From: Saprospiraceae bacterium
GTDB lineage: Bacteria > Bacteroidota > Bacteroidia > Chitinophagales > Saprospiraceae
Length of the DNA: 64,000 bases
Assembly (NCBI GenBank): GCA_016713025.1
Contig: JADJPZ010000004.1
Location: 2,852,001-2,916,000 of the forward strand
Reading direction: 5' to 3'
Positions 17,920-25,507 of the stretch are shown in pieces. The notes under the pieces were generated by a model. That model ran no database searches. It saw nothing but the letters and a program-made list of their open reading frames with translations, and was not told where the DNA came from. The stretch's first letter is position 1. Each line of letters opens with the position of its first letter. A program made the translations under genes and the position numbers.

Positions 17920-18177
17920 TCAATAATGATCTTTACATGAAATGATGGTAATTTTTTCATCGTCAACTTTATATATCAGCCTATGTTCTTCATTGATGCG
18001 CCTAGACCAATATCCTTTTAAATGGTGTCTTAACGGTTCTGGTTTCCCAAGACCTTCAAAGGGAGATTTTCTGCAAAAATGTATTAATTCAATTATCTTT
18101 TTTAAAACTTTAAGATTATTTGTAGCCCAATATTCTAAATCATCAGCAGCATTTGGTTCATAAACTAGAACTCTTAT
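17920..18177 (-). pseudogene. YoeB/Txe-type mRNA interferase lacking a start codon
   Basis: The frame encodes an 85-residue YoeB-like toxin with all the usual landmarks: SPFEGLGKPEPLRHH (catalytic Glu), YWSRRINEEHRLIY (catalytic Arg) and the C-terminal CKDHY (catalytic His). There is no ATG, GTG or TTG before the catalytic region; an in-frame TAA at 18184-18186 closes the upstream side. The only position where a start would fit, overlapping the antitoxin stop as in TA operons, is ATA at 18177-18175, one base from ATG. The toxin is therefore probably silenced or very weakly translated. The antitoxin just upstream is intact. Confidence 0.8.
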
Positions 18178-18398
18178 ATATCTTTAACTAATTCTTCATA
18201 TTTAGTCAAATCAACATCAATCAACTCACCACCATCCTCTACCCTTCGTATGGCAGCTTCTATGTGTAAAGGCAGCTCTTCTATTGCTTCCACTTCTACA
18301 TTAAGTCTGACTTTTTGTCCCTTAAAAGCAGCTCTTAGAGACTGGACAAATTTGTTGTCTATTTGACTGACGTGGTCGAATTGATAAGTTATGGTCAT
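18174..18398 (-). CDS. Antitoxin of YoeB-type pair
   Basis: A 74-residue acidic protein immediately upstream of, and overlapping by 4 bp, the YoeB-like frame. Its N-terminus (MTITYQFDHVSQIDNKFVQ) would form the DNA-binding part and its C-terminus (DVDLTKYEELVKDI) the toxin-binding tail. I do not recognise a named family with certainty; the assignment rests on size, charge and the partner gene. It would bind the toxin and repress its own promoter. Confidence 0.72.
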   Translation of the reverse strand: MTITYQFDHVSQIDNKFVQSLRAAFKGQKVRLNVEVEAIEELPLHIEAAIRRVEDGGELIDVDLTKYEELVKDI

Positions 18399-18715
18399 GA
18401 TTTATACTTGATTTGAATAATTAAACTATTTTGATGGGGAAAAAGTTCCACACTTAAAATTAAGGCTGAGACTAAGGTTGAGATTATGGTAAAGGTTGAT
18501 GAAGATATTTGAGATTAAGATTGTTTTGTCTGCTCTTCACGCTTCGTTATATCCGGTCTTATTTTTTATCCGTCTTTCCATCTTTCAACCATTTTAAAAT
18601 GGTTCTGGCTTCCTCGAGCGTTGTTTTTTTTTGCTTTAGCTTTGAATATTTTCTGTTTTTCAGCCAAATCTTCAAATAGCTGACAGGGTTTTAATTTTTC
18701 TGTACTAATTTCAAC
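18399..18715. other. 317-bp gap with a possible small-gene remnant
   Basis: No intact gene is seen. On the minus strand a short stretch just after ugd reads as lysine-rich helical peptide (LFEDLAEKQKIFKAKA) and then continues plausibly (LEEARTILKWLKDGKTD) only after one base is removed from the A9 run at about 18624-18632. This may be the remnant of a small accessory gene. Confidence 0.35.
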
Positions 18716-20017
18716 CTATCTCCCTATACTATCATAATAAAATCCCAAATCCCTTGTCACTTGCACATCATAAATATTTCTACCATCAAAGATGACAGGA
18801 GCCCTCATGATTTGTTTCATCTTGTCAAAATCCGGTGTACGGAATTCGTTCCATTCGGTAACGATAGCCAATGCATCAACATCATGTATAGCATCGTATT
18901 CATTGGATGAAAATTCGATTTTATTACCAAATATTTGTTTGACATTGTCCATTGCTTCCGGATCGTAGGCTTTTACTTTGGCTCCTTTGTTGAGCAATCT
19001 GGATATGATGGTCAGTGCCGGTGCTTCTCTGATATCATCAGTATTTGGTTTAAATGCAAGGCCCCAGACACCAATGGTTTTCCCTGTCAGGTCGCCATTG
19101 AAATATTTCAGTATTTTGGAAGAAAGAATCTCCTTTTGTAACTCATTGACATGCATGACAGCTTTTAGTATCTTAAAATCGTATTCATTTTCTTGAGCCG
19201 TTTTGGCGAGTGCCTGTACGTCTTTTGGAAAACAAGATCCTCCATATCCTACACCCGGAAACAAAAATCTTTTGCCAATACGGCTATCAGAACCCATACC
19301 TTTACGCACCATGTCCACATCTGCACCTAATCGCTCGCAAAGATTGGCGATTTCATTCATAAAGGTGATGCGGGTAGCGAGATATGAATTGGCTGCATAT
19401 TTTGTCATTTCTGCACTGCGCTCATCCATGAAGATGATAGGATTGCCCTGACGTACAAATGGTTCATAAAGGGCTGTCATAATTTTCTTAGCTTTATCTG
19501 ATGACGTGCCTACCACTACCCGATCTGGTTTCATAAAGTCTTCCACAGCGACTCCTTCGCGAAGAAATTCGGGATTGGACACCACATCAAAGAGTGTATG
19601 ATCCAATTTCTCACGTAAAACGGCTTCAACTCTTTCAGCTGTCCCTACCGGCACCGTACTTTTATCAACAATAACTTTGTAATCAGTGATGATTTCAGAA
19701 AGATCCTTCGCTACTTTCAATACAAAAGAAAGATCGGCTGACCCGTCTGCTCCCGGAGGTGTTGGTAGTGCCAGAAATATGATTTTAGCATCTTTGATAC
19801 CATCTGCCAGATCAGTGGTAAAGTGAAGGCGGCCTGCCTTGGTATTGCGTTCAAAAAGTATCTCTAAACCTGGTTCGTAAATTGGTACATAACCATTTTT
19901 CATTTTTTCAACTTTGGTGGCGTCGATGTCCACACACGTCACATAATTTCCTGACTCGGCAAAACAAGTGCCCGATACGAGACCTACATATCCTGTCCCT
20001 ACTACTGCTATTTTCAT
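18716..20017 (-). CDS. ugd: UDP-glucose/UDP-HexNAc 6-dehydrogenase
   Basis: A 433-residue dehydrogenase that oxidises C6 of a UDP-sugar twice, giving a UDP-uronic acid and two NADH. The NAD motif GTGYVGLVSG is at residues 7-16; DKSTVPVGT, NPEFLREG and the catalytic loop GVGYGGSCFPKD (Cys nucleophile near 260) follow, then VWGLAFKPNTDDIREAP. Length and motifs fit UDP-glucose dehydrogenase best. Because WbpB-, WbpE- and WbpD-like genes share the cluster, it may instead supply UDP-N-acetylglucosaminuronate (WbpA role); sequence alone does not settle the substrate. Confidence 0.9.
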   Translation of the reverse strand: MKIAVVGTGYVGLVSGTCFAESGNYVTCVDIDATKVEKMKNGYVPIYEPGLEILFERNTKAGRLHFTTDLADGIKDAKIIFLALPTPPGADGSADLSFVLKVAKDLSEIITDYKVIVDKSTVPVGTAERVEAVLREKLDHTLFDVVSNPEFLREGVAVEDFMKPDRVVVGTSSDKAKKIMTALYEPFVRQGNPIIFMDERSAEMTKYAANSYLATRITFMNEIANLCERLGADVDMVRKGMGSDSRIGKRFLFPGVGYGGSCFPKDVQALAKTAQENEYDFKILKAVMHVNELQKEILSSKILKYFNGDLTGKTIGVWGLAFKPNTDDIREAPALTIISRLLNKGAKVKAYDPEAMDNVKQIFGNKIEFSSNEYDAIHDVDALAIVTEWNEFRTPDFDKMKQIMRAPVIFDGRNIYDVQVTRDLGFYYDSIGR

Positions 20018-20122
20018 TTATTTATTGTATTTGTGGAGTTGTTATTTTTAAACTAGATGCTTGTGCTACAGTTACAATTATCAAAGTATAACTTATATTT
20101 AGCGTGGAAACTTTAACTAATT

Positions 20123-20755
20123 CTAGCTAAGTTCTATGGGGTTTCTTTTTTTAAAAATGATTTTTTCTTCTGCTTGCTTGAATTCAATATCAAATTCGTC
20201 AAAGACAACTTCTCTTCCTACTATCAATTCATTAAAACTACTATCCTGAAGCCAAGCTACTGGTGTTTGAATTTCATATTCATCAATTATAAAAGTTAAT
20301 TTTCTTAATGCATATTTTAAAAGTCCACCACCAACACCACCTACTTCATTTAAAATTTCACCATCGGCAAGTTGCAATCCTAATAATTCTCCAGTTTGTT
20401 TTGCAATGCAACTTAAATCTGCACCTGAATCCACTAACATTGATTCAAAAATCTTATTGTCGCCAAAACTTAAACCAACAGAATAATCCGGTGACCATTC
20501 CTTTTTCCGAATTCCAAAAATCCTTACTGGCATAATCATTTTCATTTTATATGGCAATTCAGAAGGATGTACATATTTAACAACAAATTCATCTCTAGAA
20601 AATCCCTTTAATTCTAATTGGTTGATTAAAGCCTTTAGTGTTAATGCTACATCAATGATGCCATGTTTTGGAGAGAAGGCTACCCATTTTTCAACATGTT
20701 CATAAAATGCTGCCTTATTGGCATTTCTCCATGCATTGGCTTCCTTGGCATTCAT
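20123..20755 (-). CDS. Retropepsin-like aspartic protease domain protein
   Basis: A 210-residue protein. The segment MLVDSGADLSCI at ~107-118 is the active-site D-S/T-G of clan AA aspartic proteases, and the C-terminal half (LNEVGGVGGG ... ELIVGREVVFDEFDIEF) has the strand-turn and G-R-E/D pattern that follows in bacterial retropepsin-like proteins. Such single-domain proteins act as dimers. The first ~70 residues are charged and helical. The substrate is unknown. It stands between ugd and a Uma2 gene, outside any obvious biosynthetic step. Confidence 0.72.
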   Translation of the reverse strand: MNAKEANAWRNANKAAFYEHVEKWVAFSPKHGIIDVALTLKALINQLELKGFSRDEFVVKYVHPSELPYKMKMIMPVRIFGIRKKEWSPDYSVGLSFGDNKIFESMLVDSGADLSCIAKQTGELLGLQLADGEILNEVGGVGGGLLKYALRKLTFIIDEYEIQTPVAWLQDSSFNELIVGREVVFDEFDIEFKQAEEKIIFKKRNPIELS

Positions 20756-20797
20756 AGATACTTCATTTTAAATTATTATAGAAAAATAAGGTATTTC

Positions 20798-21394
20798 TTA
20801 GAATTCTATATTCTTATAAACCTTTTCCATCGAAATCGAAATACCAATAGAAGATAATTTTACATCTCCCGTATCGCTAAAAGTAGTCTCTCTCCAAAGA
20901 TGAGGTTCTTCCCTGAACCAAGTTTCTACTTCTTTGGTCTCTTGCCTGACCATTACATATTCCATAAAAGTAGGGATGTTTTTATAGGACATAAATTTAT
21001 CATGTCTATCATACTTTTCAGTAGTAGGTGACAATACTTCTACTATGAGAATAGGGTTTAATAATATATCTTTTCTCCCATTCCAAAATTCAGGTTTCTG
21101 ATAGACGATCAATGCATCGGGATATAATACTTGATTCAATTTTGGAATAAATACTTTTTGGTCACTAGAAATTACTTCAAAAGATAATTGATTAATTTCA
21201 AATGACTGACCAAAAGCAATGATAATATTTGCAGCTATTTTATTATGATTATAGGATGATCCGGGTATTTTTCTTATTTTTCCATTATAATATTCATGCT
21301 TTTCAGCCGATAAGGATTCCTTATCCAAGTATTTTTCGATACTAAGGTCACGACTTGATCTTCTGAATGGTTTTAAAATGGTCTCCATATGCAA
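20798..21394 (-). CDS. Uma2 family protein, second copy
   Basis: A 198-residue Uma2/DUF820 protein. EHEYYNGKIRKIPGSSYNHN is the usual N-terminal region, PDALIVYQKPEFW and LIVEVLSPTTEKYDRHDK provide the D, E and K residues of the PD-(D/E)xK fold, and FMEYVMVRQETKEVETW follows. It differs widely from the copy at 15835-16461, so the two are not a recent duplication. Its upstream side is occupied by a 197-bp transposon-like element that starts 63 bp before the gene. Confidence 0.8.
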   Translation of the reverse strand: MHMETILKPFRRSSRDLSIEKYLDKESLSAEKHEYYNGKIRKIPGSSYNHNKIAANIIIAFGQSFEINQLSFEVISSDQKVFIPKLNQVLYPDALIVYQKPEFWNGRKDILLNPILIVEVLSPTTEKYDRHDKFMSYKNIPTFMEYVMVRQETKEVETWFREEPHLWRETTFSDTGDVKLSSIGISISMEKVYKNIEF

Positions 21395-21447
21395 GAATTT
21401 AAATTTAATTCAAAATTAATCCTTTTTGACTTCTTTTGCCAAAATTC

Positions 21448-21662
21448 CTCTGTGCTGTGTGTATAACATATTGCACAAATATTTAAATGGCCCGCTACCC
21501 TCATTCCCTAAAGAGCCTGTCAAGCTACGCTTGAGACGACCCGCGCCAATGCTTTCAATATTAGTGCTGGTCTCCCCTTCAGGGGTTGGGGGTAAGTATA
21601 GGCAAATGTAGCAAGATAATTTTTTTCACAAAAGTGCAATATGTTATACACACCTCTGTGCT
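21448..21662. mobile_element. 197-bp MITE with perfect 20-bp ends and 9-bp target duplication
   Basis: The element proper is 21457-21653. Its ends are the 20-mer GTGTGTATAACATATTGCAC at 21457-21476 and its exact reverse complement at 21634-21653. Outside, CTCTGTGCT stands on both sides (21448-21456 and 21654-21662), a perfect 9-bp target duplication. There is no coding capacity; the interior is richer in G and C than its surroundings and has a short hairpin near 21573-21590. It must have been moved by a transposase encoded elsewhere; the IS family is not identified. Confidence 0.92.
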
Positions 21663-21702
21663 TCCTTTATTGAACTTAGTTGGTATTTCTTTCTCTATGC
21701 GG

Positions 21703-22827
21703 TTATTTAAAAAACGCTTTGACTCTCTCACAAATAAACGTCAACTGATCTTCATCCATCTCCGTATGAATAGGCAATGAAATAACCTCTTTGCAAAGTG
21801 ATTCTGTATTTTCCAGAAGTTCCAAACCATTGGATGATGCTTTAAAAGCTTCCTGTTTGTACAATGGTACGGGATAATAGATCATGTTTGGTATTTTTTG
21901 TTCATCCAGATAGGCTTTCAGAGCGTCACGTCTTCCATCTTTTACTTTTAATGTATATTGATGAAAAACATGTGTTGTGTATGAAGCTCTGAAGGGAGTT
22001 TCCAAGACATCAACATTTGCAAATGCGGTATCGTAATAATCTGCCACCTTAATTCTGGCATCACGGTAAGCATCCAAATGTGGCAACTTGGCGGACAATA
22101 CAACCGCCTGAATGGAATCCAAACGACTATTACAACCTACCACATCATGATAATATCTTACCACCTGGCCATGATTAGCAATTTTATGAAGCAACGTACC
22201 CAATGCATCATCATTGGTCATAATGGCTCCACCATCACCATAACATCCAAGATTTTTGGAGGGATAAAAGGAGGTACACCCTATATGTCCTATAGTACCG
22301 GTTTTGACTTTACGACCATCACTAAAAGTATAATCAGCACCAATGGCCTGAGCATTGTCTTCTAGCACCCACAGTTTGTGGTGTTCTGCGATCTTCATGA
22401 TAGCTTCCATTTCTGCAGACTGTCCATAAAGATGAACCGGTACTATGGCCTTTGTCTTAGATGTGATCGCTGAATTGATACCTTCAATATTGATATTAAA
22501 AGTATCTGGATCAACATCGACCATGACAGGTACAAGACCCAATAAAGCTATAACTTCTGCAGTTGCCACATAAGTAAAGGCAGGAACAATGACCTCATCA
22601 CCCGGCTTGAGTCCTACTGCCATCATGGCTATTTGTAGTGCATCTGTTCCGTTGGCACATGGGATGACATGTTTTACATCCAAATAAGCCTCAAATTCCT
22701 TTTGGAATTTTTTAACTTGTGGCCCATTTATAAAAGCTGTAGTGTCCAGGACTTCTTGAATACCGCGATCCACTTCTTCTTTAATCTTTTGATATTGGGA
22801 CTTTACGTCCACCATTTGTATATTCAT
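21703..22827 (-). CDS. DegT family aminotransferase (WbpE/WlbC-like)
   Basis: A 374-residue PLP enzyme. MVDVKSQYQKIKEEVDRGI and CANGTDALQIAM are typical of the WbpE branch, which aminates C3 of UDP-3-keto-GlcNAc uronate. LEDNAQAIGADY holds the ring-stacking Asp, TSFYPSKNLGCYGDGGA the PLP Lys (~188), and VVGCNSRLDSIQAV the substrate loop. WbpE normally works with WbpB, whose homologue here is frameshifted at 7092-8056, and with WbpD (14133-14735). It is the first biosynthetic gene after the NusG-like regulator, 166 bp downstream. Confidence 0.9.
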   Translation of the reverse strand: MNIQMVDVKSQYQKIKEEVDRGIQEVLDTTAFINGPQVKKFQKEFEAYLDVKHVIPCANGTDALQIAMMAVGLKPGDEVIVPAFTYVATAEVIALLGLVPVMVDVDPDTFNINIEGINSAITSKTKAIVPVHLYGQSAEMEAIMKIAEHHKLWVLEDNAQAIGADYTFSDGRKVKTGTIGHIGCTSFYPSKNLGCYGDGGAIMTNDDALGTLLHKIANHGQVVRYYHDVVGCNSRLDSIQAVVLSAKLPHLDAYRDARIKVADYYDTAFANVDVLETPFRASYTTHVFHQYTLKVKDGRRDALKAYLDEQKIPNMIYYPVPLYKQEAFKASSNGLELLENTESLCKEVISLPIHTEMDEDQLTFICERVKAFFK

Positions 22828-22993
22828 TTTTAACCTTAATTTAATTGCTTATCTAACAATTCTTGTATCCGCTCTTTGACAAACTTATCACCTTGACAAA
22901 TACGCAACCAAATTTATGCATGGCTACGCCGCTGATAAGTCGCAGGTACTTGATCAAAATATATAGTTCCTAACTATTATATACAACTGTAAA

Positions 22994-23572
22994 TCAACCA
23001 ATAAGCATTGCTTGTTTAACAGGTTTTAATATCTTTGGATCAATATTGATCCTAAATTGATAGGCTATCGATTTCAGTTCTATGAGAAAACTCTTTTTCC
23101 CTTCTTTTGCGATCAATCTTCCTTTTACGCCCGTAAGATGTCCGGATATGACCTCGACTTCATCACCTTCTTCGAATAAATCTGAATTTAATTCTTTGGC
23201 TTCGTCTACATATCCAGCAACTCTTTTCAGGAGTTCAATTTCGTGTTGAGGAATGGCTATTAAGTCCTTCCCTTGCTTCAAAAATTTGACCACATACTCA
23301 GTTTCAAGTGTAGGAACATATTGATCTTTTGTAATATGAACAAACACATAACAATTGATCATAGGAACCTCCAAATGCTTGATTTTCCTTGTATACCTTT
23401 TTGTTTTATTTATTATTGGCAGGTATGTAGCAATCTGCTTTTTATTTAAATGGTCTTGTACGTATTTTTCACATTTATACTTTGTATACACAGCAAACCA
23501 TCTGAGCTCAATATCAGACAACTGATTTACAATACTATTCTTATCAACATTTCCCATTTTCATTTTCACCAT
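22994..23572 (-). CDS. NusG-family antiterminator (UpxY/RfaH-like)
   Basis: A 192-residue specialised NusG paralogue. RWFAVYTKYKCEKYVQDHL (residues ~24-42) begins the NGN domain that binds RNA polymerase, PMINCYVFVHI is its core strand, and a KOW domain (FEEGDEVEVISGHLTGVKGRLI) follows at ~147-168. In Bacteroides such proteins (UpxY) stand first in capsule operons and let polymerase read through the long transcript. Its place ahead of more than 20 kb of same-strand polysaccharide genes fits that role. It starts 6 bp after the upstream winged-helix gene. Confidence 0.88.
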   Translation of the reverse strand: MVKMKMGNVDKNSIVNQLSDIELRWFAVYTKYKCEKYVQDHLNKKQIATYLPIINKTKRYTRKIKHLEVPMINCYVFVHITKDQYVPTLETEYVVKFLKQGKDLIAIPQHEIELLKRVAGYVDEAKELNSDLFEEGDEVEVISGHLTGVKGRLIAKEGKKSFLIELKSIAYQFRINIDPKILKPVKQAMLIG

Positions 23573-23578
23573 TTCTTG

Positions 23579-24109
23579 TCAAGCCTCCCATAAAAGTAGT
23601 GAATTGCCATACTCCTTGTCCCAGTTATCATAAGAAAAATCATTCTCTGAAAGTACCTCATACTTTATGTTTCTGGTTATGTGGCTTTCTACTTTTTCTA
23701 TAAGGTCCTTGAGATATTCCTGATTTAATTCACCAATAAACACTAATTCAATAATTTTATCATCCAGTCCCTGTGCAAATGCACCTGTGACATATACTCG
23801 TTTGACTTCACCCAATTTTTCAACAACCCTATCAATGATTTTATCAAAACCTATATATTTGAGCAGTATATTGTGCGTTTCCTTGTACAGTGGATGTTCA
23901 ATATTAGCTCTGAAATATTTTTTATTTCCTTGTTGAAATGATGTCAGCATACCCGCCTTTTCAAATCTGTTGAGCTCAATCCTTATGGAATTGGTAGAAT
24001 CACCAAATTCAGATTCCAGCCCTCTCAGATATGATGTGGCTTTGCTGTTGAGAAAAAACTTAAGAAGAAGTTTAATCCTTGTCTTAGATGATATTAACGT
24101 CTCAAGCAT
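23579..24109 (-). CDS. Winged-helix regulator with nucleotidyltransferase-like C-terminus
   Basis: A 176-residue protein. Residues ~1-70 form an ArsR-like winged helix (SSKTRIKLLLKFFLN ... RIELNRFEKAGMLTS ... YFRAN). The C-terminal half looks like a degenerate nucleotidyltransferase domain: VKRVYVTGAFAQGLDD replaces the usual G-S-x-A-R-G-x-A-x-x-x-S-D-x-D pattern and the catalytic acids are largely missing. Such proteins often sit at the head of polysaccharide clusters next to the NusG-like gene in Bacteroidota. It is the first gene of the minus-strand cluster and would regulate it, by inference. Confidence 0.75.
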   Translation of the reverse strand: MLETLISSKTRIKLLLKFFLNSKATSYLRGLESEFGDSTNSIRIELNRFEKAGMLTSFQQGNKKYFRANIEHPLYKETHNILLKYIGFDKIIDRVVEKLGEVKRVYVTGAFAQGLDDKIIELVFIGELNQEYLKDLIEKVESHITRNIKYEVLSENDFSYDNWDKEYGNSLLLWEA

Positions 24110-24272
24110 ATTGAGTACAAAAATTACTCAAAGGTACAGATTTTTTCTGATGTTTAAAATGTTTTAAATAAAATTATATTTTGTTTTAATAATTTTGGGG
24201 AGCAAATCTGGAATTTATTCCTTAGAGACAATTTACCAACTCAAATAAGGAACATTGTAAGGATTTATGTTG

Positions 24273-24280
24273 TATCTTTG
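24273..24280 (+). promoter_or_regulatory. -7 box of rnpB
   Basis: TATCTTTG matches the Bacteroidota -7 consensus TAnnTTTG and ends 3 bp before the predicted 5' stem of RNase P RNA. No good -33 TTTG is seen at the usual distance. Confidence 0.65.
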
Positions 24281-24283
24281 TTT

Positions 24284-24644
24284 ATGATACTGCTCTGTCG
24301 CTTTAGTAAATCTAAAGAGGAAAGTCCGGACAACGTAGGGCACCACACCATCTAACGGATGGGAACATGCCAGGCATGGTACAGAAAGTGTCACAGAAAA
24401 TAACCGCCCGGCTGTGCTGGGCAAGGGTGAAAATGTGAGGTAAAAGCTCACAGGTTCTTGCAGTAATGCAAGAATCGGATAAACCTTGTGGGTTGAAATG
24501 CCATGTATATCCTGGCCTTCTGCTGAAGAAGTCTGATTGGCACCGGTCAGAAGCCCTTTATGGGTAGTCAGGAGGGGTAGGCAGCTTAGATAAATGACAG
24601 AGGACACATTTTTTGTGTTACAGAATCCGGCTTACAGGTATCAT
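24284..24644 (+). ncRNA. rnpB: RNase P RNA
   Basis: The catalytic RNA that trims the 5' ends of tRNA precursors. The universal core is clear: GAGGAAAGTCCGGAC near 24317-24331, CACAGAAA near 24392, a P-loop region ending GATAAATGACAGAGG near 24590-24604, and ACAGAATCCGGCTTAC near 24620-24635. The ends ATGATAC and GTATCAT pair as stem P1, which sets the boundaries to within a few bases. It is flanked by a TATCTTTG box and a terminator hairpin. A minus-strand open frame across this region is a by-product of the structured RNA. Confidence 0.96.
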
Positions 24645-24650
24645 TTTATT

Positions 24651-24696
24651 GGGAAGACCTTTTCAGATTCAATTGAATTGGTTTCCCTTTATTTTT
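24651..24696 (+). terminator. Terminator of rnpB
   Basis: GGGAAGACC at 24651-24659 pairs with GGTTTCCC at 24680-24687 with one bulge, followed by a T-rich tail. It overlaps the last codons of the convergent methyltransferase gene. Confidence 0.7.
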
Positions 24697-25246
24697 CATT
24701 GATGCACTTAAAAACATAACCCGGAGGAATATTGACTGCTACAAAATAAGTTTGGACATTGCCGAAAATATTTTTATAAAGCCTTTTAATAGACCTTATA
24801 TAATGCATCTGAATAAAAATACCCTCAGATTTTAATACCTTTTTGCATGAGTATAATATGGTCTTGGTAAGGTCATCCGGTAAAACTAAAAATGGAATAG
24901 CTGATATGATAATATCCGCATGGGTTATATTATTAAGTTTCAAATAGTATTCGATCTGCTCAGCGCTGTCGTTTATTACAATCACTCTGTCGTCTTTTAT
25001 TTTATTGATCAAATCACAGAGCTCCGGATTTATTTCAAAAACCAAAAGCTTGGCTTTACCCGACATTTTCTCCATGATATATTGAGTAATCACCCCATCT
25101 CCCGCTCCTAGTTCGACAATATTCAGGTGATCCTCAGGTATAATAAAATGGGTCATTTTCCTGCACATTGCTTCACTGCTTCTGATGACCGTACCCATTT
25201 GCCTGAAGTTTTTTAGACTATGCCAAAGAAATCTGACCTTTTCCAT
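24689..25246 (-). CDS. Class I SAM methyltransferase (phospholipid methyltransferase-like)
   Basis: A 185-residue Rossmann methyltransferase. Motif I is VELGAGDGVITQYI at ~44-57, the acidic end of strand 2 is LLVFEINPELC at ~68-78, and ADIIISAIPF at ~107-116 is motif IV. The start (FRQMGTVIRSSEAMCRKM) and the small size resemble bacterial phospholipid N-methyltransferases (PmtA type), which share the fold with KsgA. The substrate cannot be fixed from sequence. It converges with rnpB and starts about 260 bp from the divergent Wzi/RemB-like gene. Confidence 0.72.
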   Translation of the reverse strand: MEKVRFLWHSLKNFRQMGTVIRSSEAMCRKMTHFIIPEDHLNIVELGAGDGVITQYIMEKMSGKAKLLVFEINPELCDLINKIKDDRVIVINDSAEQIEYYLKLNNITHADIIISAIPFLVLPDDLTKTILYSCKKVLKSEGIFIQMHYIRSIKRLYKNIFGNVQTYFVAVNIPPGYVFKCINEK

Positions 25247-25507
25247 TCTATTATCCTAAAAATATATGATAAGGACGCAATGTACAGATAAATTTTAAAA
25301 TATCTCTCCCAAACAGATGTGTTCCAAATTTAACGGTCGAAATAATTTGTGCAATATTTATACTCAAATAAATTGGTTTGCGAAAAATTCATCTACTATT
25401 GTATTCATTTTGAGTATAATGGCGACAGAATTACTTGAAAAATAAATTCTCGTCGGTATAGATAGAAAGTTACATTTGATTCATCTTTGTGCCAAAATCG
25501 TAAATGG

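Noticed and set aside
24233..24607. Minus-strand open frame of 124 codons
   Set aside because: It lies entirely over the RNase P RNA, whose conserved core and closing stem are clear; the frame shows no protein family.
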